NCBI RefSeq assembly: GCF_905147365.1
Contig: NC_056428.1
Coordinates: 20,366,001 to 20,430,000, forward strand
Reading direction: 5' to 3'
Origin: Aricia agestis
Lineage: Eukaryota; Arthropoda; Insecta; Lepidoptera; Lycaenidae
DNA: 64,000 nucleotides
Below are positions 40,976 through 50,776 of the stretch, piece by piece. The position numbers and the translations under genes are program-made. The notes beneath the pieces are model-generated. The model had not been told where the DNA came from. It saw nothing but the letters and a program-made list of their open reading frames with translations, and searched no databases. Within the stretch, counting starts at the first letter, position 1. Every line of letters begins with the position of its first letter.

Positions 40976-41006
40976 CCGAGACAGTGCTCGGAGGGCACTG
41001 TCTCGG
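40976..41006. repeat. 12-bp perfect hairpin
   Basis: CCGAGACAGTGC (40976-40987) and GCACTGTCTCGG (40995-41006) with a 7-nt loop in a GC-richer stretch. Two overlapping minus-strand ORFs (40540-41161) over this area show no domain. Confidence 0.6.
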
Positions 41007-41184
41007 AACGGAAAGTCTACTCGGAAGGTACCTTCAGGGCCTAAAAGAAAAGGTAAGATAGCTAAGTAAGTATTTAGAGCTGACCTTCGCTTAGATACTG
41101 TTTGATAACTTTTTGACAGTGCCAGCCAGGTGCTTCGTTTGCCTTGCTTTGGCGGGAACACCAGTACCGGATTTATATTTTTTA

Positions 41185-42110
41185 CTAGCTGTTGCCCGCG
41201 ACTTCGTCCGTGTCAGCAAAATATTGTGATAACAAAGAAAATAAAAAAGAGAAAAAAAATCCCCTTTTTAAGGTTCCTTTATAAAAAAAGTGAAATAATA
41301 TATCCTCCTCCTTTTCGGAAGTCGGTTAAAAAGTAGCCTAAGTTATTCCTTACTACATCGGCTATGTGCCTAAAAAAGTCCCGTCAAAACCGGCCAAGTG
41401 CGAGTTGGACACGCCCATGAAGGGTTCCGCAGCAGCAGTAAGGTTTATTTTTGTGAAATTAAAAGGTTTTTGATTTATTTTTATATCTCAGTTGATTTAA
41501 TGAAAGTTAATTTAAGGTTTACCATATAAGACGTATTAAAAAAACTACTTGTTAGATCTCGTTCAAACCAATTTTCGTTGGTAGTTTTTATAGTAATGTA
41601 CATCATATAGTTTGTTTAGACTTATCATGCCCCTACTTCAGAAGTTAGAGGGTGGGGGGACACACATTTTATCAATTTGGAAGAGTCTCTCTCGCAAACT
41701 ATTCAGGTTAGTAAAAAATGATAAAAAACTTCAATATTATTTTAAAGACCTATCCATAGATACCCCACCCCACACGCATAGGTCAGATGAAAAAAATTTT
41801 TTTTTGTTTCAGTTGCACCTATCATCACCTAAATTTTTAATGATTTTTTCATTTTTGTATCAAAATCTTAATGCGGTTCACAGATTACGTCTACTTACTA
41901 AGTTATTATAGTAAACTCTTATAAGTATAAGTATAGCTCTTATAGTTTCGGAGAAAAGTGGCTGTGACATACGGACGGACAGACAGACAGACAGACATGA
42001 CCAATCTATAAGGGTTACGTTTTTGCCATTTGGCTACGGAACCCTACAAACGGTTCTTTCAATATTACAAACAGACACTCCAATTTTATTTATATGTATG
42101 TATATGTATG
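41185..42110 (-). mobile_element. Helitron-like element split by a family A relative
   Basis: The inverted 3' end CTAGCTGTTGCCCGCGACTTC starts at 41185 and matches the terminus at 1005-1032. The body continues CTCCTTTTCGGAAGTCGG, TTAAAAAGTAGCC and GTCCCGTCAAAA, then is broken by 41391-42045. After the break, GGTTCTTTCAATATTACAAACAGACAC seems to continue it. Its other end is not defined. Confidence 0.55.
41391..42045 (+). repeat. Family A relative with a third body (subfamily I)
   Basis: The head CGGCCAAGTGCGAGTTGGAC and GAAGGGTTCCGCAGCAGCAG is followed by GGGTGGGGGGACACACATTT and AGTTTCGGAGAAAAGTGGCTG. The tail is GACGGACAGACAGACAGACA and TTTGGCTACGGAACCCT. 655 bp. Same head and tail as family A, different middle. 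Confidence 0.75.
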
Positions 42111-42624
42111 TATAGATGTAGGTATAGACGTATGGATGTGTAGGTACAGGCTACTTTTTTCCGCCGTTTCATGTACGAAATCTGCCGCCCCTAGGCCGCG
42201 GCCTATAACGGCCTATTTATAGATCCAGGGCTGGGTAGCACTACTGTGCGGTGTGCCTCCTGTGTACGGAACCCTACTATCCGACTCGCGCTTGACCGAA
42301 TTTCACACGTCCTACTTATCGCTGCTGAGTGCTGGGCTCACAATAGTGTAACTCTAGGCTGGCAATTATGAAGTAATCTGACGTTTTAATATTAACACCC
42401 CGAAACTGTTGCCTGGCTCCCTGCCAACTACATACGATTGTAAGGCCAGTAGACCCCGTGCGTGATGAAAACGTTGCGTTGTGCGTTTTTAGGGATGGAA
42501 ATTAAAATTGAACTTTAAACACAATAAGATAGATGTTTAGACAGTTAATTGATAATGTGACGAAGTTCGAATTGTATGAATTACAATATTTTTACGACAG
42601 CTACATAAATAAAAAATAAAAAAT

Positions 42625-43332
42625 TTTGTTAATCTCGCTAAAACTCGACAAGGGCTGGATTCCGTACCGTTATACAGTGTGTAAAAAAAGTGATAATACT
42701 TTAAGGTGTGTACGTGTTCCTCGTAGAGAGTTCACTGTGAAAGTAGCAACTCTAAAAGACGATTTTTTTTCACTTTTGTATGGGCAAGGGACCGAGCGTC
42801 ACGTCGAGTTTCCCCATACAAAAGTAAAAAAAAATTTGGTCTTTTAGCGCTGCTACTTTCACAGTTAACTCTCTACAAGGAACACGTACACACCCTAAAG
42901 TATTATCACTTATTTTTGTTACACCCTGTAGAGCAAAATTAGGCCAAAAATTGTATTGGAGCCCCTCTTAAATTTTTATTTTATTTTAATATTATTATTA
43001 ATTATTAAAGTACATAGATAATTAAGGATTTTGTAAAAAAATAATATCCTATAGGTACCTGTTGCCACTATTGATATCGAGCAAAAAAAAAACAAAAAAA
43101 TCACGTTTGTTGTGTGGACCCCCCCTTAAATATTAATTTTATTTTGTTTTTAGTATTTGTTGAAGCGGCAACAGATATACATGTAGGTACAATCTGTGAA
43201 AATTTCAGAAGTCTAGCTACAGCGGTTCTTAAGTGACAGCCTGGAGACAGACAGACAGACATACAGACCGACAAACAGACATCGAAGTCTCAATAATAAG
43301 GTCCCGTTTTTACCCTTAGGGTACGGAACCCT
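42625..43332 (+). repeat. Family A repeat split by a TA-flanked MITE
   Basis: A diverged head (AGGGCTGGATTCCGTACCGT) stops at TA and resumes TAGAGCAAAATTAGGCCAAA at 42929. The consensus at that junction is CCGTACCATTATAGAGCAAA. The tail is complete: AGCGGCAACAGATATACATG, GACAGACAGACAGACATAC, GGGTACGGAACCCT. Confidence 0.85.
42675..42928. mobile_element. TA-flanked MITE nested in family A
   Basis: The ends CAGTGTGTAAAAAAAGTGAT and TATTTTTGTTACACCCTG are inverted. The inner inverted blocks TGTGTACGTGTTCCTCGTAG and GAGAGTTCACTGTGAAAGTAG also occur on both sides, making nearly the whole 254 bp self-complementary. TA at both flanks (42673-42674, 42929-42930). Confidence 0.9.
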
Positions 43333-43710
43333 AAAAAGCCACGCAATTCATGTTTGACCATGTTCGTCGTCGTTTACTGCTGAATATGTGTACTTAATAA
43401 TTATTATTTTTACAATCATGGTTATTTATCATAGTCCAAACTAACAAAGCCTCAATGGCCGCAATATTTGACGTTATGCGCTGACCCTTACAAAAATATT
43501 TCTACACATTTAAAATATTATCCCTATAATAATAAAGTCCTTGAATTTCCTCAAACCTTGTCGTACCCAATTTTATTTCCCTCGAAAGCTATTCTCTTTT
43601 TTACGAGTTTCTCGAAAGATACATATATTTTAGTGTATAAAATAGTTTCTAGGGATCTGCATGTGATGGGTTCTTTTCAAAGTAACAAATCTAGCTTCAG
43701 ACTAGGCTTA

Positions 43711-44060
43711 GGTTAGGTTGCACCAACTAACTTTAACTTTAACTACAATGCAAAATGTCAAATCTTTGGTTAAAGTTAAACATGGAAACCATCAAGACGC
43801 CATATTTAACCATAACCATAGAGCTCGACAAGGTTTTAAATACGCGTGGCGAAAAAAGGAACTAACGCTGTCATCATACAAAAAACGCCATTTTTGACAG
43901 TTCTCCTTTACCAGCAGCGCCCCCGCCCACGTTCATTATTAACCTTGTTGGACCAGCTGTCATCTGTCAATTTCTCCGGTCAAAGTTAAGGTTAAAGTTA
44001 AAGTTAAATTTGCCTTAACTATAACTTTAACTTTAACCACGCCTCTGGTGCAACCCAACC
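43711..44060. mobile_element. Harbinger-like MITE, GGTTAGGTTGCACCA ends
   Basis: The ends GGTTAGGTTGCACCAAC and TGGTGCAACCCAACC are flanked by TTA (43708-43710, 44061-44063). Subterminal TTTAACTTTAACT arrays mirror each other. A second inverted pair (CGACAAGGTTTTAAATACGC at 43827 and GTTCATTATTAACCTTGTTGG near 43960) suggests another MITE nested inside. Confidence 0.8.
43827..43962. mobile_element. Inner MITE nested in the TTA-flanked element
   Basis: CTCGACAAGGTTTTAAATACGCG and CCACGTTCATTATTAACCTTG are imperfect inverted repeats around a GC-rich core (CAGCAGCGCCCCCGCCC). The outer element reads through on either side. Confidence 0.45.
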
Positions 44061-44117
44061 TTAGTAGTCACATTTGACAGCTACGTGTTTGCACTTTGTA
44101 TACTTACTAGAAATATA

Positions 44118-44429
44118 CAGAGTGTAACAAAACTAAGTGATAATACTGTACTGTGTATGGGTCCCCTACAGTTTCACAGCGAATTCTTTATAGAGTTCGC
44201 TGTGAAAGTAGCAACGCTGAAAGACCAACTTTTTTCACCTTTGTCTAAAAAAAATTATGACGATTGAAGCGCGGGCGCTTGCCTAAAAAATCTCTTTTAG
44301 CGCTGCTTCTTTCACAGTGAACTCTATTTAGAGGACCCTTGTCTCTGACACACACTTAAGTATTAATTATTATCAGTATATTTATTCCTCTATGTTATCA
44401 CTTAGTTTTTACTTTTCTTACACCTTGTC
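44118..44429. mobile_element. TA-flanked MITE, GTGTAACAAAA family (copy 4)
   Basis: The ends CAGAGTGTAACAAAACTAAG and TTTTTACTTTTCTTACACCTTGTC are flanked by TA. The inner inverted pair GAGTTCGCTGTGAAAGTAGC / GCTTCTTTCACAGTGAACTC matches the 42675 copy. Confidence 0.8.
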
Positions 44430-44449
44430 TAGCTAATAGCTGAAGAGTT

Positions 44450-44560
44450 TGTTTCAACGCGCTAATCTCATGACTACATAGACAGTAGGTAGACTACAAA
44501 AAAGGATTTAGGATATACTTTATATTACATAGGCTACATTTTCCCCCAAAATTCGTTAGA
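44450..44560 (+). mobile_element. Helitron-like family E, 5' fragment
   Basis: GAAGAGTTTGTTTCAACGCG and CTAATCTCATGACTACATAG, then TATACTTTATATTACATAGGC; remainder absent. Confidence 0.45.
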
Positions 44561-44999
44561 GCACAGAATATATATTAGTAGTGCAAAAAATGTATTCTAT
44601 TCTCATTAAATTACATAAAACAGGTTCTTGTTTGATTGAACCATGTAATTTAGTTGTACAGAATTATTAATTATATTTTTTTGAACATAAACAAAGAAAT
44701 AATTCATTAAATTTTAAGTAAAATGTTACTCCACTAATAAAATATAACAGATCGTATCAACCAGAAATAATCGGCCAAGTGCGAGTCTGACTCGCGCATC
44801 GTTTTAGATAAAAATAGGCCAACAATTGTGTTTATTTGTATGGGATTTAATTTTTTATTTTAATGAATTACACATCTAATTAAGGCTTTTATGAAAATTT
44901 CAAGTGCCTACCTGTTGCCATTTTTTGATATCGAGCAAAAAAGGCCGAAAAAATCACGTTTCTTGTATGTGAGCCCCCCTTAAATATTAATATTATTTT

Positions 45000-46686
45000 T
45001 AGTGATTGACCGAACTTTCGGTTTCGGTTTCGGTTTCGGCCAGTTTCGGCCAAAAAACCTAGTTTCGGTTTCGGCCAATATATAGCCGAAACTTTCGGCC
45101 CTGCCGAAACTCATGCGCCGTTCGGTAAAATTCGCAGTTAACTCGTGCTTGCTTGCCAGCGAGGCCCCAGCTCAGTTCGCCACCATTTATTTAATCGTGT
45201 TTTGAGATTATATTGTGTTCCAGATTAGTCCCAAATCAAAAATTAGCACTTCGTTTTATTATCATTAAATTGTCTTAACTTATTTTTATCGAAATTATAA
45301 TATTATTGAATTTTATTTCTATGACAATCACAGGCTTATTTAATATACATAACTATTGGCGAATAACGTGATATTTTAACAGTGTTTCCCAAACAAACGA
45401 TTTAGTAAATGCTATGATAAATTGATTATATTGTGTGTGAACTTTATTTACCTAAGAATTTTGTTTGACTGTCAGATTATAGGACATATTAGGATATATC
45501 TTGCGAGATTTATCTAGTAAATCATCTCGCCTCACTCTTTTCCTCTTACCACGCGCTCTTTTTTAATTAAATATTTAAAATTAACTTTTAACTGTGAACA
45601 CGCAATCTCTTAGACCGTTCCTACCCTGCTAGAATCTTATCTAACCCACTTCCCCGTAAGCTTCACTCTTGCGGCCCACAGTATATTTTTCAGGTGGCAA
45701 AACGCCTTCTGGAGCAAAAAAATGTGACGTCAACTGCAAGTTTGCTTAGTAATTTCGTTTTGAAAGACGTTTGAAATCTAAGTTTATATGACGTCACGCG
45801 ATGATTTTACATTGTTTTATCATTTTGGAGTATAGAGTTACATTATTTTATCAAGAAAAAAGCAAGAAACGATACATTAAGTACCCAAACGCATATTTTT
45901 TTTCGTCTATGATTTTTGATTCGCCATGGCACACTGACAGGACTTTAACGGCTTTTATGAAGTTTAATCGTACAACATTGGACGTTTTGAAGATAAAACT
46001 CGGATTTGCTCACACGTTATGTTAGTAAAATGCAATTTGGTGCTATAAACGCGTTATACGTTTAGAACCGATTTAGTGTAAACTAAGCGCGTTCTATTTA
46101 TTAGGTCTATTTATTATCGCACCGAAATAAAATGACTTGAAATAACTTCTGCTTTTGATTCTTAGGATAATCCTGTGTTTTAGGAAGTTAAAACTCGAAT
46201 ATTGGGCGTTTAGACGATAAAAATTGGATTTTCTGGGAACGCGAGTATAGTTTATGTTAGTGAAATGCAATTGAGTGTTATAAACGTGTTTATACGTTTA
46301 GAACCGGTTTAGTGTGCGTTAAGCGCGTTCAATTTCTTTGTTGATCAATTAATCACACCTACTTGGAATCGTATAAAAAACGAAACATAGAACAAAAAAG
46401 TTTCTAGGGAACATAATACTCAAGTTAAAGATTAATAATATGTACATTGTACTTATTTTAATAAATGTCGCAAAAAGTAAAAAATTTAATGTGGTACTTT
46501 TAATTTAGTTTAAAAAGCTGTACTTAATTTATGTTAAATATCAATAAATTTCAGTAAATAATCGTAATTTTGAATGTTTTACCAAGTTTCGGTTTCGATT
46601 TCGGTTTCGGCCGAAACTGCGAGTAAGGCCGAAAGTTCGGTTTCGGTTTCGGTTTCGGCTGAAAAATCGGTTTCGGTCGGACACTA
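45000..46686. mobile_element. hAT-type element with TTTCGG arrays at both ends
   Basis: The ends TAGTGATTGACCGAAC and GTTTCGGTCGGACACTA are imperfect inverted repeats. Identical 8-bp duplications ATTATTTT flank it (44992-44999, 46687-46694). Arrays of TTTCGG/CCGAAA occupy about 45013-45110 and 46578-46676. The 1.69-kb interior has no transposase ORF that I recognise (longest 74 codons at 45801-46025), so it is non-autonomous or dead. It holds two diverged copies of a block, TTATGTTAGTAAAATGCAAT..TATACGTTTAGAACCG, about 240 bp apart. Confidence 0.88.
45965..46340 (+). repeat. Diverged direct duplication inside the hAT element
   Basis: The block at about 45985-46095 (AAAACTCGGATTTGCTCAC, GTTATGTTAGTAAAATGCAA, GCTATAAACGCG, TACGTTTAGAACCG, CTAAGCGCGTTC) recurs at about 46190-46335 with substitutions and small indels (GGAACGCGAGTATAG in place of the TCACACG part). 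Confidence 0.75.
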
Positions 46687-46715
46687 ATTATTTTGTTTTT
46701 AGTATTTGTTGTTAT

Positions 46716-46968
46716 GGTGCACTTATTCGGGCAACTAAAATTGTTCAACTCCAGTCAACTCTCGTCAACTTTGACGTCACAACTACATCAAGCAATTTGC
46801 GGCAACAAGCAGCAATATTGGGCAATACAATATTGAGTGATGTGCCCATCGAATATTTGAGCGATATGAAATAAATTGCTCCATATTGCTCCACTAATTG
46901 CTCCAGATCGCTCAATTCGTGACGCTGAGCAATTATTGCCGTAATTATTGCCCGTGTAAGCGGTTCTG
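46716..46968. mobile_element. Small TIR element nested in family A
   Basis: Flanked by TAT (46713-46715 and 46969-46971). The left end GGTGCACTTATTCGGGCAAC and the complement of the right end (CAGAACCGCTTACACGGGCA) are alike but not identical. The inside repeats GCTCAATT/TTGCTCCA-type words and reads open on the minus strand in two frames without any domain. Confidence 0.65.
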
Positions 46969-47009
46969 TATAGCGGCAACAGATATACACAATCTGTGAA
47001 TTTTATTGT

Positions 47010-47580
47010 GTTTGATTTTTAAATTAATTATTTATTGCCATAAACTAAGCGCACAAACACAACTCGAAATGATATTGGGCACGATTTACACGAAAGAGCT
47101 GTTTTTAACGCTCGATTTACCTAGCATTATCCATATAGATGAACTTAAAAAAATAACTAGCTATTACTTATATTATACGCAATAATAATATTTCGTGTTA
47201 TTTTATTACTTAGTGTTAGTTTGTCATAAAAAAAATATTATACAAAAGTGCGCAAATAATTCGAAGAGAGTGAATTTTGCAAGACTGCAACCTTAATGTC
47301 AAAAGCCAGGTCTTGAAGTGAAGTGAAAGGGGATAGATGTTTAATTTTTTGTTAATTTTGTTGTTGTGCGACTCGCGTAGGAGTTACATAAACTTTTTCT
47401 AAATGTACATATTTGTGTTAACTACCGCCATCTAGTGAAATTACATGTACTTAAGTATAAAATATTAACTTCAAAAATAATAAATTAAGATTTTTCTTAT
47501 ACTTACTCATTGTAAATTATACAGTAAAATGTTTTGTGTTTCTACTAACTGGCAGTCGTAAACTACAATAATATAAAAAA
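47010..47580. other. Unassigned AT-rich stretch
   Basis: No ORF, no recurrent repeat. Confidence 0.4.
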
Positions 47581-47581
47581 C

Positions 47582-48018
47582 TAGCTGACCCGGCAAACGT
47601 TATTTTGCCTTAATATATTTAGTTGTATAAATTATTTCTAGTAAGTACTTATTGACAATATAAAAAGTTGATAAAAACTATTCTCAGGCCTAACGTATAA
47701 CGTATAACGCTGCGATGACGCAGCGGCCAGCGCCTGTGTGGCCGGCTCACGGAGCTATACAAAGGGCCAGCTATGCGTCCAACGACAGCGCTGCGTCAAC
47801 GCAACGCACCGTGTATACAGGCTCTTACGTCAAACCCAGCCGACAGATCACAATTATTAACACTGACATGATCCGACCAAATGACGTTGGTCTGTCAACT
47901 GCCTAGGAATCAATTTTTTCGATGGTAAGTACATACAAAATTTAATTAAAATCGGTTGAGCCGTTTTGGAGGAGTCCACGCGCAAACACTGTGAGTTGTG
48001 ACACGCGGATTTTAGATA
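47582..48018 (-). mobile_element. Helitron-like family C, minus strand, interrupted
   Basis: The inverted 3' end CTAGCTGACCCGGCAAACG is at 47582. The body runs to CTATTCTCAGGCCTAACG near 47700 and resumes GGTAAGTACATACAAAATTT near 47925, then ATCGGTTGAGCCGTTTTGGA and AAACACTGTGAGTTGTGACA. About 220 bp between (47700-47924) are foreign and GC-rich, including a TAGGCAGTTG MITE end. Confidence 0.7.
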
Positions 48019-48144
48019 TTACTTATCTGATATTATTATCCAGGCATCGTAACAGCGCCATCAAGCTTGCCAGTGGCGCACAATGGTAACTAAAATAAAT
48101 AGATGCCATGCAAAGGACGGTTTTCAGGTTCGGTTCGCGACAAT

Positions 48145-48446
48145 GAGGGTTTTTTGATATTCTATTTGCCACCAGGTGCCGCTATGGAAGCCTTAGAGTA
48201 GATCGTGTCAATGCTGCTGTCATGTGTCACGATAATATGCTTCATGGGCATACCGAGGGGGGGCAGAGGGGGCTCCCCCCCACCCCCCCACCCCCCTGGA
48301 TCATGTTGACGTCCGTAGGCACTAAGTATATTATCTAGTACTTTTATCTATAAAAATTAAAATTAGAAAACGAATTTTTGCCATTTGTTTGCAATACACT
48401 GGCTACATAGCGTCACCTGGTGGTAAATTGAACATCAAAAACCCTC
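48145..48446. mobile_element. MITE with about 45-bp inverted ends and a G/C-tract core
   Basis: GAGGGTTTTTTGATATTCTA and TTGCCACCAGGTGCCGCTATG on the left match, inverted, CACCTGGTGGTAAATTGAAC and ATCAAAAACCCTC on the right. The centre (48250-48300) has GGGGGGGCAGAGGGGGCTCC and CCCCCCACCCCCC runs. Confidence 0.7.
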
Positions 48447-48611
48447 GTTGAAAGCTGTTTATCACGACAAGAACCCTACAAAGAGCTTCGCCAGGTAGCA
48501 GCTGAAAAGATTTTGAAATTTAACCCTGCAGGACTATCAAAAATAGCTTGTCAAAAAAGAGTAGACACTGTAGTTACTTACAGATTTTGAAATCACACAA
48601 AAAATATAATA

Positions 48612-49990
48612 CTAGCTATTTGACCGAGCTTTGCTCGGTATTCGATAAGATACGAATGAAATGACATTTTCTATAAATGATTTCTAGCTAGATCGATTTA
48701 TCGCATCCGAATCTCCCTATATTAGTCTAAGCGATAAGTTGAGAATGGCGAAATATAGAGATAAGGGTCATAAAAATACGTGCGATAGCTCATTAGATTC
48801 GGGAAGACGTCTAGAAAAATGTATCGGAAGCGTGTATTAGCACACAAAAAATTACAAAGTTATAAGCAAATTAGGTTGCCAAAAAAAAATGTATTACGTT
48901 TTTTGTTAAAAACTCCGAAACTATTAACAATTAAGAAGTTTAAAAAAAGATTCTTAAAGAGGAGGAAATTTCCATAAAGAAACTCCCAACTTCTGGAATT
49001 CTATCTCTATTATTTATAATTCTAATTTAACGCTGAAAGCCTCCGCGCGGCATTTTTAGGTAGCGCGCGCGGCTTCAAAACCGAGCACGTCACACTGATT
49101 ATTTTTTAAAAGGTATTAAATATTAATTTAAAAATTTCAAAAACTTATGGTGTATTCCAAACACTTCAAAGAATTTGCTCCCGTTGGAAATTTAACCTCA
49201 AGTTAATTTTTCTACAAATTAGACAAATGTTAACTAACGAAATTTTTTCGAACTTCCGCCCTCATTGTACTTTAAATAAAATCTTAAATAATTTTCGTAA
49301 AAGTTTTTCACTTCGTGGAGCCCTTGATATAAACATACTTAACAAGATCACGCCATAAAAGTTAAAAAAAATTAATACTTTGTTTATAATAATTTTTAAC
49401 TTGAACAAAAAACTAGAAATGCAATTAATATTGTCAAAAAAAAATTGTTTCATTTATTATCACGTAATTGTTTTCATATCAATGAAGGACATGTATTTAT
49501 TAAAAAAAAAAAAATCCGCCATTTGCTAATAAAAAATTTATAAACCAATGGACTATTTCGATGCTTTTAAAAAATAATCAGTGTGACGTGCTCGGTTTTG
49601 TAGCCGCGCGCGCTACCTAAAAATGGCGCGCGGAGGCTTACTTTCAGCGTTAAATAATAAATTAGAATTATGAATAATAGAGATAGAATTCCGGGAGTTG
49701 GGAGTTTTCTTATGGAAATTTCCTCCTCTTTAAGAATCTTTTTTTTAAACTTCTTAAATGTTAATAGTTTCGGAGTTTTTAACAACAAACGTAATACATT
49801 TTTTTTGGCAACCTAACTTGCTTATAACTTTTGCAATTTTTTGTGTGCTAATACCCGCTTCTGATACATTTTTCTAGACGTCTTCCCGAATCTAATGAGC
49901 TATCGCACGTATTTTTATGACCCTTATCTCTATATTTCGCCATTCTCAACTTATCGCTTAGACTAATATTCTAAATTTCATGAAAATCGT
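48612..49990 (-). mobile_element. Helitron-like family F split by a foldback
   Basis: The inverted end CTAGCTATTTGACCGAGC starts at 48612 and continues TATTCGATAAG..GATCGATTTATCGCATCCGA to CTATAT at 48722. After the foldback, CTAAATTTCATGAAAATCG (49970-49989) continues the family F body. It then loses similarity. Confidence 0.8.
48723..49965. mobile_element. Large foldback element, arms about 400 bp
   Basis: The left arm 48723-49118 and right arm about 49565-49965 are close complements over their whole length. The outer end is TAGTCTAAGCGATAAGTTGA. Inner landmarks are ACGTGCGATAGCTCATTAGA, AAAACTCCGAAACTATTAAC, TAAAGAGGAGGAAATTTCC and GCGCGCGGCTTCAAAACCGA. The spacer is about 445 bp, AT-rich. 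ATAT occurs at both flanks (48719-48722, 49966-49969). Minus-strand ORFs (49262-49453, 49567-49788) show no domain. Non-coding DNA foldback of 1.24 kb. Confidence 0.88.
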
Positions 49991-49999
49991 GCAAAGAGC

Positions 50000-50590
50000 A
50001 AGTTGTAGCAAATTACAACCACTAGATGGCGTTTTTGAGTCAAATTGACATTTAAAATCTTTACAGACCTACTGTATTTTATCATTTATTTTGGGTTAAA
50101 CCAAAGTGCAAAACTGACTAAATGCATATATATTGTAAAATGAATCATCAGAGACAGTTCTCTTATACATTTACATTTTAAAGATTATTTTCAGATACAG
50201 AGAGTTTGGCTTTCGATGTTATCTCAAGGGGAGCAAGACCGACTGTGATCAAAACTTCAATCGACGTAAGAGAATTTATTCCTGCAGCAATGCTAAATAA
50301 AAAAAAACTGTTTCACTCATAACATTTATTGAAATTCTACAATACATTTAATATATTTTAGACAATATTATAATATTAAAAGTCATAAACAGGACACTCA
50401 GCGTAATAAATAGATAAAGCAGTCACTTCAGCGTAAACAATTTTAATTTTGCTGGAAAAATGCAGATATAAAACAGTTTTTTCAACAGTGATTGTCACTA
50501 TGATTCAAACCACAAAGCAAGTCACTTCCATACAAACATTTTTTATGCAGTTTTGTGACTTTCTTCGTCGTTTAGACCATAATGGAAGAG
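50000..50590. other. Unassigned AT-rich stretch
   Basis: No gene or recurring repeat. The 73-codon ORF starting 50449 runs into the G/C-tract MITE. Confidence 0.4.
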
Positions 50591-50599
50591 TTTTAATAG

Positions 50600-50776
50600 C
50601 AGGCGCGGTCCGAAGGGGGGGGGACCGGGGACATGACCCCCCCCCCCCCCCCAAATCTAAGGTCAAATAAAAAAATCTCAACCCAGAACCGTCCGAGGGC
50701 GCAGATAAAAAAAAATATTAGTGTAGTGATTATTGAGTGACCCCTCCCCCAAAATTTCAGGCTGCGACCGCGCCTG
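50600..50776. mobile_element. hAT-like MITE with CAGGCGCGGTC ends and G9/C16 tracts
   Basis: The inverted ends CAGGCGCGGTC and GACCGCGCCTG (one base off) are flanked by identical 8-bp TTTAATAG (50592-50599, 50777-50784). The core has nine G (50615-50623) and sixteen C (50637-50652), plus CCCCTCCCCCAAAATTTCAG. 177 bp. Confidence 0.85.

Larger units (their letters stand above)
44771..47006 (+). repeat. Family A repeat with two nested insertions
   Basis: The head TCGGCCAAGTGCGAGTCTGA starts at 44771. The body is cut at ATTATTTT (44992-44999), resumes at 46687, is cut again at TTGTTGTTAT (46715), and resumes TATAGCGGCAACAGATATAC at 46969. It is truncated near 47006, before the GACA tail. Confidence 0.85.

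Noticed and set aside
40540..41161. Overlapping 102- and 124-codon minus-strand ORFs
   Set aside because: No recognisable domain, they overlap in different frames, and they cover a MITE (40694-40800) and a hairpin (40976-41006).
45013..45110. Telomeric repeat interpretation of TTTCGG arrays
   Set aside because: The insect telomere repeat is TTAGG; these arrays occur at both ends of an element with 8-bp duplications, so they are subterminal transposon repeats.
46788..46990. Two overlapping minus-strand ORFs of 63 and 81 codons
   Set aside because: Both lie within the 253-bp TIR element at 46716-46968 and contain no domain.
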